Source: Roseomonas aerilata DSM 19363
GTDB taxonomy: Bacteria; Pseudomonadota; Alphaproteobacteria; Acetobacterales; Acetobacteraceae
Assembly: GCF_000711725.1 (NCBI RefSeq)
Contig: NZ_JONP01000010.1
Span: forward strand, 124,001 to 188,000
Direction of reading: 5' to 3'
Length of the DNA: 64,000 bases
The position numbers and the translations under genes are program-made. This document shows positions 16,237 through 25,211 of the stretch, piece after piece; the first letter of the stretch is position 1; the number at the start of each line of letters is the position of its first letter. Under the pieces are notes generated by a model. That model saw only the letters and a program-made list of their open reading frames with translations, was not told where the DNA came from and made no database searches.

Positions 16237-17703
16237 ATGCAGCCGCCCCAGACGCCCCCTTCCGCCGCCTCCGGCGCGCCCGCCGAGGCGCGCTTCGTCA
16301 GGGGATCCACGCTCCGGCACGTGCTGGTGATGGGTAGCACCGGGGCGGTGGGGCTCATCGCGGTCTTCGCGGTGGACCTGCTGGGGCTCTTCTATCTCTC
16401 GCGACTTGGCGAGCAGCCGGTCGCGGCGGCGGTGGGCTTCGCCGGGGCCGTCGGGTTCTTCCAGATCGGGGTGGGGATCGGGCTGTCGATCGGGCTGGGC
16501 GCCGTCGTGTCGCGGGCGATCGGCGCGGGGGAGATGGCGTCGGCGCGGCGGATCGCGGCCTCGGGGCTGACGGTCATGACGGCCGTCATGGTGCTGATCG
16601 GCCTGGCCACGGCGCTGGCGGCCGATACGGTGCTCGGCTGGCTGGGCGCGACGGGGGAGGTTCACCGGCTGGCGGCGCGCTACCTTGTTATTGTCTCGCC
16701 CTCGGTGCCGCTGCTCGGGCTGGGGATGGGTCTTTCCGCCCTCCTGCGCTCGGTTGGCGACGCGCGGCGGGCGATGAACGTCACCCTCTTCGCTGCATTG
16801 GCGACGGCAGTGCTGGATCCATTGCTGATCTTCGCCCTTGGCCTCGGGCTGGAGGGGGCGGCGATCGGAGCGGTGCTCTCGCGCCTCGGGCTGGCGTGGC
16901 TGGCCTGGCACGGGGCGGTGCGGCGGCACGGGCTGGTGGGAGGGTTGGAGGCAGGGGCACTGGTGACGGACGCGCGGCGGTTGATGACCGTGGCGGCGCC
17001 CGCGGTGTTGACGAACCTCGCCACCCCCGTGGGGTCGGCCTGGGTGACGCAGGCCATTGCCGGCTTCGGCTCCGCGGCCATCGCGGGGCAGGCGACGATC
17101 GAGCGCCTTTCGCCGGTCGCCTTCGGCATCGTCTATGCGCTGAGCGGCGCGGTGGGGCCGATCATGGCGCAGAACCTCGGCGCGGGTCGGATGGACCGGG
17201 TGCGCGCCACGCTGCGGGACAGCATGCTGGTGGTGCTTGGCGCGGTGCTGGCGGCCTGGGGGGCGCTATGGGCCCTCCAGGACGTCATCGTCGCGGCCTT
17301 CTCGGCGGCCGGCGAGACAGCGGCGCTCATCCGGCTGTTCTGCAACCTGCTGGCTGGCGGGTTCCTGTTCACGGGCGGGCTCTTCGTGGCGAACGCGGCC
17401 TTCAACAACCTGGGCTACCCGCTGCTTTCCACCGCCTTCAACTGGGGGCGGGCGACATTAGGCACGATCCCCTTCGTCGCGCTCGGGCTTCCCTACGGAC
17501 CGGGGGGTGTGCTGATCGGGCAGATGGCGGCGGCCGCGGTCTTCGGCACGGCGGCGGCGCTGGTCGCCTTTCGCGTGGTCGGCCGCCTGCGGGCGACGGA
17601 CGCGGAGGACGCAGCGGGGGTAGAGCTGGCGCCGGCGGGTTCCGGCGCGCCGGCGGTGGCCGCGCTGGCGGCGCGGGCGGGCCGCGGGAGGATGGGCACC
17701 TAG
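16237..17703 (+). CDS. MATE-family multidrug/organic cation exporter
   Basis: 488 residues with about 12 membrane spans in two homologous halves (FAVDLLGLFYLSRLGEQPVA...VGIGLSIGLGAVVSRAIG; then PAVLTNLATPVGSAWVTQAI...IVYALSGAVGPIMAQNLGAG). These match the MatE repeats of Na+- or H+-driven antiporters. The C-terminal 40 residues are a polar Ala/Gly tail. ATG 16237 is preferred over a GTG 15 bp upstream. It diverges from the molybdenum hydroxylase operon with about 130 bp between; a functional link is not established. Confidence 0.9.
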   Translation: MQPPQTPPSAASGAPAEARFVRGSTLRHVLVMGSTGAVGLIAVFAVDLLGLFYLSRLGEQPVAAAVGFAGAVGFFQIGVGIGLSIGLGAVVSRAIGAGEMASARRIAASGLTVMTAVMVLIGLATALAADTVLGWLGATGEVHRLAARYLVIVSPSVPLLGLGMGLSALLRSVGDARRAMNVTLFAALATAVLDPLLIFALGLGLEGAAIGAVLSRLGLAWLAWHGAVRRHGLVGGLEAGALVTDARRLMTVAAPAVLTNLATPVGSAWVTQAIAGFGSAAIAGQATIERLSPVAFGIVYALSGAVGPIMAQNLGAGRMDRVRATLRDSMLVVLGAVLAAWGALWALQDVIVAAFSAAGETAALIRLFCNLLAGGFLFTGGLFVANAAFNNLGYPLLSTAFNWGRATLGTIPFVALGLPYGPGGVLIGQMAAAAVFGTAAALVAFRVVGRLRATDAEDAAGVELAPAGSGAPAVAALAARAGRGRMGT

Positions 17704-18003
17704 CTTGAGCCGGCCCGCCGAGGCTGATCTTCTTCCGCCCATGAACCAGCCCGACGAGACCGCCACGGGGGGAACGGGATAGCGGAATTTCCCGTGGCGG
17801 CGCTGCGCAGTATGGACCTGCTCGTGCCGAACCTGGCGGCGGAGCAGCTTCTACACGCCGAGCCGGGGGCGCAGCGGCACCACGCCCTGCCCGCCACCCC
17901 ATCGATGGTCGAGTGCAACACTTATCCGAATTTTTCGATCCCGCCGCGCATCCAAAGTCTTTCTCGACCGTAACGGAAGCGGGCTTGGAGTTGATGGCCT
18001 GGC
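17704..18003. other. 300-bp gap, nothing recognised
   Basis: No frame shows coding character or a known motif. The last 80 bases are less GC-rich (ACTTATCCGAATTTTTCG) and may hold a promoter for the small gene at 18004. Confidence 0.4.
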
Positions 18004-18189
18004 ATGGCTGGAACGGAAGCGAGCGTCGACCGGGACTGGACCGTGGAGGCGGTGGTCCGTCTCTATGGCGAGTTCGGCGCGGTCGAGCACTCCATCCGGC
18101 AAATGCACCTGCTGATGGAGCGCGGTGAGGACGCGCAGGCCGCCCTTTGGGTCGAGATCGCCTTCGCCATCGTCGAGCGCGGGCGCTGA
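18004..18189 (+). CDS. hypothetical 61-residue protein
   Basis: Reads MAGTEASVDRDWTVEAVVRL and continues as an amphipathic helical protein (HSIRQMHLLMERGEDAQAAL, VEIAFAIVERGR). The regular helix heptads and balanced charge look like a real protein and not a GC-rich shadow frame. No family is recognised. Support is composition only; a weak GGAG lies 16 bp upstream. Confidence 0.42.
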   Translation: MAGTEASVDRDWTVEAVVRLYGEFGAVEHSIRQMHLLMERGEDAQAALWVEIAFAIVERGR

Positions 18190-18239
18190 GGACCGGCCAC
18201 CCCTGCCGAGGGATCGGCGGGATGGACGATCCCCATTCC

Positions 18240-18467
18240 TCAGCGGCGGAAGGAGGCGACCCTCCGTTCGGGCTCCTTGCAGGTGCGCAGTTCCAACTCT
18301 TTCCGCCGGGCTGCCTGATAGGCGTCCTCGGCGCACCGGAAGCCGGTGCCGAAGCTGACGGAAAGCCCGCCGTCATTCGCCAGACGCCAGCGCCACTTGT
18401 TCGCGCCGGAGCCCCCCCGTTCCACCACGATCCTGACCTCATCGAGGCCTCGATCTCCACCCCTCAT
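18240..18467 (-). CDS. hypothetical 75-residue protein, possibly DUF1508/YegP-like
   Basis: From ATG 18467, preceded by AAAGGGGGA, it reads MRGGDRGLDEVRIVVERGG, then NKWRWRLANDGGLSVSFGTG and FRCAEDAYQAARR. The pattern 'W-x-WRL...G...G-x-GF-x-x-AEDAY-x-AAR' resembles the small beta-beta-beta-alpha unit of YegP-type proteins, without enough length to be sure. An upstream GTG at 18506 is a less likely start. Confidence 0.5.
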   Translation of the reverse strand: MRGGDRGLDEVRIVVERGGSGANKWRWRLANDGGLSVSFGTGFRCAEDAYQAARRKELELRTCKEPERRVASFRR

Positions 18468-18608
18468 CGACACCCATCCCCCTTTGTACTGGGATATCCC
18501 CTGCACCTCACTAACTCGTGATCAGAGGTTATCACAAGATTATTTTTAGGGGCCGGGCGGTCGATTTACCGGCATTCACGAGGGGTGTGACATTGGTGCG
18601 CAGGCGCG

Positions 18609-18920
18609 GTGTCGGCCAGCGGACCTCAGGATCAGGGGCGGGTTACCGGCACGACTTGCGTTACCTGCAGCGCGGTGCCGGGCGGCACCTTTGGCGCCAG
18701 CTTCTTTCTCAGCGACAGGCGGAGCTTCTTCACCATCATCGATGAGAATTTCTCCTCCATCACGCTGAACACGGCGATGGATGCCATTGCGGACGGCCGC
18801 CAGATCTGCGCGGGCGGAAACACCCCGCCGACTTTCGCGCCGAAGCCAGCTTCCTTTGCCCTGTTCGGCCTCGGCCTGCCGGGCATGGGTCTGGTGCAGC
18901 GGCATCGCAGCAGCAACTGA
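18609..18920 (+). pseudogene. C-terminal remnant of a PEP-CTERM-sorted exported protein
   Basis: The last 24 residues, PKPASFALFGLGLPGMGLVQ then RHR, reproduce the PEP-CTERM sorting tail: a PEP-like triplet, a hydrophobic span and an Arg-rich end. The second residue is Lys instead of Glu (PKP, not PEP). Upstream, TTCVTCSAVPGGTFGASFFL and ENFSSITLNTAMDAIADGRQ look like part of an extracellular beta-rich domain, but no signal peptide precedes it. It is either a truncated gene or one whose 5' end has decayed. PEP-CTERM proteins are processed by exosortase, which is not in this window. Confidence 0.55.
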
Positions 18921-19150
18921 TCCGCTCCCCTCCGGCGGGTCAGTTCTCCGGGGGCAGCTCTCGAAAGAGGGCCGTCCCAACTGTTTTTATCTCTCTTGCC
19001 CCCTGCCCTGCCCGCTTGGGCGGGGCGCGGTGTTCAGGGCCCTTGCACCCTAACGCATGGGCACCCTAGGATAGTTGCGCGCGCAACTTTTGTCGGGTTC
19101 TTCGGCGGCGATGCCCAGGCTCCCGCCGGTGAACCAGGAGTTCGGACAGC

Positions 19151-20776
19151 GTGAGCATGAACGAGCGGCCGCAGATCCTGCCCGTCCTTATCGTCGGCGG
19201 TGGCCCGGTGGGGCTGACGCTCGCCGCGCTGCTCGGGGAGCAGGGTGTGGCGGCGACGGTGAGCGAGGCTGACGAGGGCTACTGCACCGGCAGTCGCGCG
19301 ATCTGCATCTCGCGCCGCTCGCTGGAGATCCTGGGCTGGGCGGGCATCGACCGACCGGTGGTGGAGAAGGGCCTCGGTTGGACCTCGGGGCGCAGCTTCT
19401 ACCGGACGAAGGAGGTGCTGCACTTCCGCATGCCCTCCGGACCGGACGATCGCTTCGCGCCCATGGTCAACATCCAGCAGTATTACGTGGAACGGTACGC
19501 GCACGAGGCCGCGCTGCGGGGCGGCGCGACCGTGCACTGGTCCACGCGCGTGGTCGGGCTGCGCCAGCACGATGACCATGTGGAGGTGGAGTTGCAGCCG
19601 GCGGAGGGCGAGCCCTTCGTCCTGCGCGCATGCTGGGTGGTCGCCTGCGACGGTGGCCGCAGCACGACTCGCGACCTGCTCGGCGTGAAGCTGGAAGGCG
19701 TGCAGTACGAGGGCCGCTATGTGATCGTCGATATCGAGCAGGAGACGAGCCGGCCGGTGGAGCGGCTTGCCTGGTTCGATCCTCCCTCCAACCCCGGTTC
19801 GACCATCCTGATGCACCGCCAGCCCGACAATGTCTGGCGCATCGACTACCAGTTGCGGGACGATGAGGATCCCGAGGAGGCGATCAGGCCTGAGAGGGTG
19901 CTGCCGCGGGTGAGGAGCCACCTGGAGATGATCGGCGAGACGGCGCCGTGGAAGCCGCTCTGGATTTCCATCTACAACGCGAAATGCCTCACCCTCGGCG
20001 ACTACCGGCAGGGGCGCGTGCTCTTCGCCGGGGATGCGGCGCATCTCGTGCCGATCTTCGGCGTGCGGGGGCTCAATTCCGGACTCGATGATGTCGGGAA
20101 TCTCGCCTGGAAGCTCGCGCGCGTGCTCGACGGGCGCGCCGGGGAGGCCTTGCTGCGCAGCTACACGGAGGAGCGGCTTCACGCCGCGCGCGAAAACATC
20201 GCCTATGGCGCGAAGAGCACCGAGTTCATGGCGCCACCGGACTTTGCCTTCCGCCTGATGCGCGACGCGGTGCTGCGCTTGTCGGTGGGGGACGAGACGG
20301 TGCGCTCCCTCATCAACCCTCGGCAGTCGGCACCGGTCGGCTATGTGAACTCCTCCCTGCGCGAGGTCGATGACGACGCCGGGCGACTGGGCCGATCCGC
20401 CCTGCCCGGCCTGCCGGCACCCGACGCACCGCTCGCCTCGGCCGAGGGATGGCAGCATCTGAGCGAGGCCTTCGGTCGGAACTTCGTGCTGCTGCGCTTC
20501 GCGGCCGATGCGCCCTTTGTGGGATCGCCGCGCTACAAAGGGCTGACGGAGCTGACGCTGCTGCCCGCCGGCAATGTACCGCGGCCCAGCTGCCCCGTTG
20601 ATGCCGAGGGGTTGGCGCGGGAGCGCTATGGCGCACCGGAGGGCGCGGCCTGGCTCATCCGGCCCGACGGCTACGTTCTCGCGCGCTGGGCCAACCCCGA
20701 CCCGTCGGTGCTGGCAGCGGTGCTGGACCGACACCTCGGCGCGCCGCTGCGCCTCACCGCCAGCGAAGCGGCCTGA
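19151..20776 (+). CDS. FAD-dependent aromatic hydroxylase (3-(3-hydroxyphenyl)propionate hydroxylase-like)
   Basis: 541 residues, full length for the family. VLIVGGGPVGLTLAALLGEQ binds the ADP of FAD. ACWVVACDGGRSTTRDLLG is the DG motif, and GRVLFAGDAAHLVPIFGVRG is the GD motif contacting ribityl and NAD(P)H. A thioredoxin-like C-terminal domain ends in AAWLIRPDGYVLARW. GTG 19151 is chosen for its AGGAG at 19136-19140; ATG 19157 is the alternative. It begins an operon with a DUF2783-like protein, an amidohydrolase/decarboxylase and a Bug binding protein, suggesting hydroxylation coupled to decarboxylation of a carboxylated ring. Confidence 0.92.
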   Translation: MSMNERPQILPVLIVGGGPVGLTLAALLGEQGVAATVSEADEGYCTGSRAICISRRSLEILGWAGIDRPVVEKGLGWTSGRSFYRTKEVLHFRMPSGPDDRFAPMVNIQQYYVERYAHEAALRGGATVHWSTRVVGLRQHDDHVEVELQPAEGEPFVLRACWVVACDGGRSTTRDLLGVKLEGVQYEGRYVIVDIEQETSRPVERLAWFDPPSNPGSTILMHRQPDNVWRIDYQLRDDEDPEEAIRPERVLPRVRSHLEMIGETAPWKPLWISIYNAKCLTLGDYRQGRVLFAGDAAHLVPIFGVRGLNSGLDDVGNLAWKLARVLDGRAGEALLRSYTEERLHAARENIAYGAKSTEFMAPPDFAFRLMRDAVLRLSVGDETVRSLINPRQSAPVGYVNSSLREVDDDAGRLGRSALPGLPAPDAPLASAEGWQHLSEAFGRNFVLLRFAADAPFVGSPRYKGLTELTLLPAGNVPRPSCPVDAEGLARERYGAPEGAAWLIRPDGYVLARWANPDPSVLAAVLDRHLGAPLRLTASEAA

Positions 20777-20787
20777 GGGTCGCCGAC

Positions 20788-20973
20788 GTGGAAGCCGAGG
20801 ATCTGGACCGCTCCTACACCGCGCTCTGCGAAGCTATGGGGCGCGTCGGCGAAGGGAAGGCGTCCTTGCTGCTCGCGATGGTCAGCCTTGCGCTCATCGC
20901 CCGGCAGGGTTCGGCGGACGATGTGCTGCCGATCATCGAGAGTGCCGCAACAAGCATCGGGGAAACGCCGTGA
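20788..20973 (+). CDS. small DUF2783-like protein
   Basis: 61 residues starting at GTG 20788, 11 bp after the hydroxylase. EDLDRSYTALCEAMGRVGEG then SLALIARQGSADDVLPIIES is an all-helical pattern like DUF2783. From family knowledge that domain recurs between FAD hydroxylases and amidohydrolases in alphaproteobacteria, the same order as here. Its stop overlaps the next start (GTGA at 20970-20973). The function is unknown; the fixed position suggests an accessory subunit. Confidence 0.62.
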   Translation: MEAEDLDRSYTALCEAMGRVGEGKASLLLAMVSLALIARQGSADDVLPIIESAATSIGETP

Positions 20974-21953
20974 CTGGTCCACGCATCGACGTTCATCACC
21001 ATATCCTGCCCGCGCACTATGTGGAGACCGTGGGGCCGGGCCCGATTGGTTCCCAGGGTTCCTCCGGCCGCGTGCCGGCCTGGAGCCTGGAGGGCGCGAT
21101 CGGGTTGATGGACGAGGCGGGCATCTCGACCGCCATCACCTCGGTCACGGCGCCGGGCGTCGCGACGCTGAGCGCGCGCGGCGCGGCCGCGCTTGCCCGC
21201 TGGTGCAATGACTACGCGGCGCGCATGGTGCGCGACCGGCCCTCCCGCTTCGGCATGTTCACCTGCCTGCCGATGCAGGCCATCGACACCGCCATCGCCG
21301 AGGCGGTGCGCGGCTTCGACGAGTTGGGGGCGGACGGCGTGTGCCTCCTGTCGAACTACGAGGGGCGCTACCTCGGCGAGGGGGTTTTCCGGCCGCTCTA
21401 CGAGGAGCTGGACCGGCGCGCGGCCGTGGTCTTCGTGCACCCGACATCGCCGGCGCAGCTCGTCAGCGCGGGTGGGCTCTCCGCCTCCACGCTCGAATTT
21501 CCATTCGACACGACGCGCGCCATCGCATCGCTGATCTTCTCCGGCGTCACGCGCGACTACCCGTCGATCCGCTGGATCCTCTCCCATGCCGGCGGGGCCA
21601 TGCCCTATCTGGCCGGGCGGGTGGAATGGCTGACGCGCAACAACCCGGCGCTGCGCGAGCGCATTCCCGAGGGCTTCGCGCAGGCAATGGCGCCGCTCTT
21701 TTTCGATTGCGCGCTCTCGGCCGATGCCGTGCATTTCGCGGCGCTGCGCGCGCTCGTTCCCGACAGCCAGATCCTGTTTGGGACCGACTATCCTTTCGGC
21801 CCGGCAGGGCAGATGGCCGGGACGGTGGAGGCTCTCGCGGAACTCGGACTGCCCGCGGAGACGCTCGATGCCATCGACGGGGGAAATGCGCTGCGGCTTT
21901 TCCCGCGGCTGGCCGCCCTGCTCTCCCCTGCCGCGGAGGTGCATCATGGTTAA
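20970..21953 (+). CDS. amidohydrolase-2 family decarboxylase (ACMSD/6-methylsalicylate decarboxylase type)
   Basis: 327 residues with GTG start coupled to the preceding gene. Metal ligands are visible: His9 and His11 in RIDVHHHILPAHY, the His in VVFVHPTSPAQL, the His in WILSHAGGAMPYLAG, and the Asp in ILFGTDYPFGP. This order is the ACMSD-like branch of the amidohydrolase superfamily, whose members mostly decarboxylate aromatic or muconate-type acids using Zn or Mn. In this operon it could decarboxylate the ring before or after hydroxylation (inference). Its end overlaps the Bug gene by 8 bp. Confidence 0.87.
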   Translation: MTGPRIDVHHHILPAHYVETVGPGPIGSQGSSGRVPAWSLEGAIGLMDEAGISTAITSVTAPGVATLSARGAAALARWCNDYAARMVRDRPSRFGMFTCLPMQAIDTAIAEAVRGFDELGADGVCLLSNYEGRYLGEGVFRPLYEELDRRAAVVFVHPTSPAQLVSAGGLSASTLEFPFDTTRAIASLIFSGVTRDYPSIRWILSHAGGAMPYLAGRVEWLTRNNPALRERIPEGFAQAMAPLFFDCALSADAVHFAALRALVPDSQILFGTDYPFGPAGQMAGTVEALAELGLPAETLDAIDGGNALRLFPRLAALLSPAAEVHHG

Positions 21954-22926
21954 CGCTGCCCAGCTCGGCCGGCGGGCGGCGCTCGGGCTGCTCGGGGGCG
22001 CGCTCCTGCGGCAGGGCGCCCGCGCGCAGGGTGCTTATCCCACGAGGCCGGTTCGGATCGTGGTGCCCTTCCCGCCCGGTGGCGGCAACGACATCGTGGC
22101 GCGGCTGATCGGCGAATATCTGGCGCCTCAGCTCGGGCAGCCGGTGGTGATCGACAACCGCTCCGGCGCGGGCGGGAATATCGGCACCGATCTTGTCGCC
22201 AAGTCGCCGGCGGACGGCTACACGCTGCTGCACGTCGCCAATACTGTCGTGATGAACCCCTATCTCTACCGACGCCTGCCCTTCGACGTGCAGAAGGACC
22301 TGGAGCCGGTGGCGCTGCTGGCCACGACGCCGATCCTACTGCTGGCCGGGCGCGATTCCGGCATCGGAAGCCTGGAGGCGTTGCTGCGGCGCGGACGGGA
22401 GCGGGGCAATCCGCTGACCTATGCGACGCCTGGGAACGGCACGCCGCACCACTTTGCGATGGAGCTGCTGAAGGCGCGCAGCGGGATGGAGCTGCTGCAC
22501 GTGCCCTATCGCGGCACCGGGCAGGCGATCACGGACGTGCTCGCGGGGCGCGTTCCCGTGCTCGTCGCGACGCCTTCCACGGTGATCGAGTTCGTGGCCA
22601 ACGGGCAACTGCTGCCGCTGGCCACGATGGAACCCGCGCGGTCGGACACGGCGCCGAATGTTCCGGCTGTTGCGGAATTCCTGCCGGGCTTCGAGGTGAC
22701 TATCTGGCACGGGCTGATGGGGCCGGCCGGCATGCCGGCCGAGGTGGTGGGAAGGCTCGACGGCGCGCTGAGAATGGCGCTCGAGGATCAGTCGTACAGG
22801 GCGCGGCTCGCTGCGGTGGGCTTCGCGCCGAGGCTGGAGCCGGCGGCGGCGATGTCCGCGCGCATTGCCGCCGACCTGCGGACCTGGGGCGACGTGGCGG
22901 CGAAGGCCGGCATCGTGGCCGAGTGA
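21946..22926 (+). CDS. Bug/TctC-family periplasmic solute-binding protein
   Basis: 326 residues. The start at 21946 sits behind GGAGGT inside the end of the amidohydrolase gene. The signal peptide QLGRRAALGLLGGALLRQGA has a twin-arginine pair. The family motifs are YPTRPVRIVVPFPPGGGNDI, PVVIDNRSGAGGNIG and the ligand loop YATPGNGTPHHFAMELL. It is the last gene of the hydroxylase operon and so probably binds that pathway's aromatic acid. Confidence 0.93.
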   Translation: MVNAAQLGRRAALGLLGGALLRQGARAQGAYPTRPVRIVVPFPPGGGNDIVARLIGEYLAPQLGQPVVIDNRSGAGGNIGTDLVAKSPADGYTLLHVANTVVMNPYLYRRLPFDVQKDLEPVALLATTPILLLAGRDSGIGSLEALLRRGRERGNPLTYATPGNGTPHHFAMELLKARSGMELLHVPYRGTGQAITDVLAGRVPVLVATPSTVIEFVANGQLLPLATMEPARSDTAPNVPAVAEFLPGFEVTIWHGLMGPAGMPAEVVGRLDGALRMALEDQSYRARLAAVGFAPRLEPAAAMSARIAADLRTWGDVAAKAGIVAE

Positions 22927-22936
22927 GCAGCCGCGT

Positions 22937-23410
22937 TCAGGAGGTCTCCGCCATGCCCGACCGTGCGAGCGCGTCGTCGATCACCCGGTCGAGCAGGCGG
23001 CCGAGCGACGCCCGCTCCTCCGCGCTGAGACCGCCGAAGATGATGCCGTTCTGGCGCTCGATCATGGCCATCGCCCTCGCCCAGCGCCTCTCGCCGTGAG
23101 GGGTCAGGGTGAGCACGACGCTCCGGGCATCCTCCGTGGAGATGCGCTTGAGCACGAGCGACTGCTCGACGAGCGACTGGGCCGCGCGGCTCGCCTGGGC
23201 CTTGTTGAGGTTCGCGCGCCGGGCGAGGTCCTGCACGGAAAGGGGCGCGAAGCTGCCGATCGCCGCGAGGCAGCGGCCCTCGCCGAGCGGCAGGCCGACC
23301 TCCGCGAGATAGGCCGCCTCGCTCTCGCGGTCGGTCAGCTTGTGGACGCGGTGGAGCCGATAGGTCAGCGCGGTTTCGAGCGAGAACTGCGTCTCGGACT
23401 TGCGGGGCAT
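22937..23410 (-). CDS. MarR-family transcriptional regulator
   Basis: 157 residues. The winged helix-turn-helix reads PLSVQDLARRANLNKAQASR, then LVLKRISTEDARSVVLTLTP, with the DxR wing signature. N- and C-terminal helices form the dimer interface. MarR proteins are usually repressors released by phenolic ligands. It sits tail to tail with the Bug gene and head to head with the ThDP-enzyme gene 146 bp away, which is its most likely target; control of the hydroxylase operon is also plausible. Confidence 0.92.
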   Translation of the reverse strand: MPRKSETQFSLETALTYRLHRVHKLTDRESEAAYLAEVGLPLGEGRCLAAIGSFAPLSVQDLARRANLNKAQASRAAQSLVEQSLVLKRISTEDARSVVLTLTPHGERRWARAMAMIERQNGIIFGGLSAEERASLGRLLDRVIDDALARSGMAETS

Positions 23411-23556
23411 CGGCCGTGGGATTCCTGTGCCTGGTCAGCCTTCGGTTGGGAAAGGCCCGGGACCGCCCCCTGCCTGGGCCGTGCTTATCGCCTCGTGCCG
23501 CGGCGGTCCACCGGCTGGGCGCTCACACGGACAGGTGGTGGCAAGAGGGAGAAGAG

Positions 23557-25167
23557 ATGAAGGTCGCATCCGCCGTGGCCCTGGCCCTGATGGATCATGG
23601 GGTCCGTACCCTCTTCGGGGTTGCGGGGGATACGAATCTCCCGGTCATCGACAGCTTCTGCCGCGAGCATTCCGGCACCTATGTCGCCGCCGGGCACGAA
23701 GCGGGGGCGGTTCTCATGGCGCTCGGCTTCTCGGCCGTGAGCGGGGAGGTAGGGGTCGCGACCGTCACGCGCGGGCCGGGGCTCACCAATGCCTTTACGG
23801 CACTCACGGAAGGTGTGCGCGGCTCCACGCCGATGGTCCTCGTCTGCGGCGATTCGCCGTCTGGGGACGTGACGCATCCGCAGGAGATCGACCACCGCGA
23901 GGTCGCCGCGTGCAGCGGTGCGGGGTTTGTGGGGGTGCTCTCGCCGGCTTCGGCCCTCGGCGACGTGGCGCGCGCCTTTCGCCGCAGTATCGTCGAGCGA
24001 CGGCCCATCGTGCTGAACATCCCGAAGGACCTGCTCGGGCAGGAGGTGGCTTATGGCCGCAAGGTGCACCGGATCCCGGTGGACCGGGCGGTCGTGCCCG
24101 CCAGCCCGGACCTGGACGACGCGGTGGGCATCATCGCCGCCGCCAAGCGGCCGATCGTCCTGGCCGGGCACGGGGCGATCGGCGCCGAGGCGAAGGCGGC
24201 GCTCCTGCGGCTCGCGGCGCGCATGGACGCCTTCCTGGCGACGACGCTGCGGGCGAAGGATCTTTTCGCCGGCGAGCGCTTTGACATCGGCATCTTCGGC
24301 AGCCTGAGCACGGATGCCGCCGTGGAGGTCATCATCGAGAGCGATTGCGTGGTCGCCTTCGGCGCCTCGCTGAATCGCTTCACCACCGGCCACGGCAAGC
24401 TGCTCTCGGGCAAGCGGGTGGTGCAGGTGGATCTCTCGCCGGCCGCGATCGACCGGCACCTCTCGCCGGGCGTGGCCGTAGTGGGGGATGCCGCACTGAC
24501 GGCGGACGCGATCCTGCACTGGCTCGACGAGGCGGAAGTTTCGCCTTCGGGGTTCAGGAGCGGGGCGCGCGTGGCGGAGGAGCGGCCCCAACCAGCGCAG
24601 CCCGGCGGGGCGGAGGGCACAGTCCATATCACGACGGCGCTGAAGCGGCTGGACGCCGCGCTTCCGGCGGACCGGATCCTCGTCACCGATGGGGGGCGGT
24701 TCATGGCCGAGGCCTGGAAGCACATGCATGTTCCCGGCCCCGCCGCCTTCGTGAAGACAACGCATTTCGGCGCGGTCGGCATGGGCATGCCCTATGCGAT
24801 TGGGGCCGCGGCGGCGAAGCGGGATAGGCCGGTAATCCTCGTGGCGGGCGACGGAGGCTTCATGCTGGGCGGGCTGTCCGAGTTCAACTCGGCGGTACGG
24901 GACCGCTCCAACATCATCGTGGTCCTCTGCAATGACGGGAGCTACGGCGCCGAATACGTCCAGCTCGCGGACCAGGGGATCGATCCGGGAATCATGACCT
25001 TCCGCTGGCCGGAGTTCGCGGGGGTGGCGCAGGCGCTGGGCGGCATGGGCTTCACCGTGCGGTCCGAAGCGGAACTCGAAGGGGTGATCGCGCGGCTTCC
25101 CGGGCTCCAGGGGCCCGTACTGATCGATATCAAGATCGATCCGGACAGGGTTCCGCCGCTGCACTGA
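23557..25167 (+). CDS. thiamine-diphosphate-dependent enzyme, acetolactate synthase/benzoylformate decarboxylase superfamily
   Basis: 536 residues from ATG 23557, behind AGAGGGAGAAGAG. The pyrimidine-binding domain carries the activating Glu48 (AAGHEAGAVLMALG). A central domain follows, and the PP domain carries GDGGFMLGGLSEFN ending in NDGSYGAEYVQL (GDG at about residue 431), which binds Mg-ThDP. It is catabolic-like in length and lacks an associated small ilvN subunit, so it is probably a 2-oxoacid decarboxylase or carboligase and not the biosynthetic enzyme. It diverges from the marR gene. Confidence 0.88.
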   Translation: MKVASAVALALMDHGVRTLFGVAGDTNLPVIDSFCREHSGTYVAAGHEAGAVLMALGFSAVSGEVGVATVTRGPGLTNAFTALTEGVRGSTPMVLVCGDSPSGDVTHPQEIDHREVAACSGAGFVGVLSPASALGDVARAFRRSIVERRPIVLNIPKDLLGQEVAYGRKVHRIPVDRAVVPASPDLDDAVGIIAAAKRPIVLAGHGAIGAEAKAALLRLAARMDAFLATTLRAKDLFAGERFDIGIFGSLSTDAAVEVIIESDCVVAFGASLNRFTTGHGKLLSGKRVVQVDLSPAAIDRHLSPGVAVVGDAALTADAILHWLDEAEVSPSGFRSGARVAEERPQPAQPGGAEGTVHITTALKRLDAALPADRILVTDGGRFMAEAWKHMHVPGPAAFVKTTHFGAVGMGMPYAIGAAAAKRDRPVILVAGDGGFMLGGLSEFNSAVRDRSNIIVVLCNDGSYGAEYVQLADQGIDPGIMTFRWPEFAGVAQALGGMGFTVRSEAELEGVIARLPGLQGPVLIDIKIDPDRVPPLH

Positions 25168-25178
25168 CAGGCAGCACG

Positions 25179-25204
25179 GCCGGGAGGAGGCACTCCCTCC
25201 CGGC
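25179..25204. terminator. bidirectional hairpin between convergent genes
   Basis: A perfect 9-bp stem GCCGGGAGG/CCTCCCGGC with an 8-base loop lies between the ThDP-enzyme stop (25167) and the cyanase stop (25212), the expected place for a shared terminator. No T tract follows. Confidence 0.6.
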
Positions 25205-25211
25205 GCTCTCC

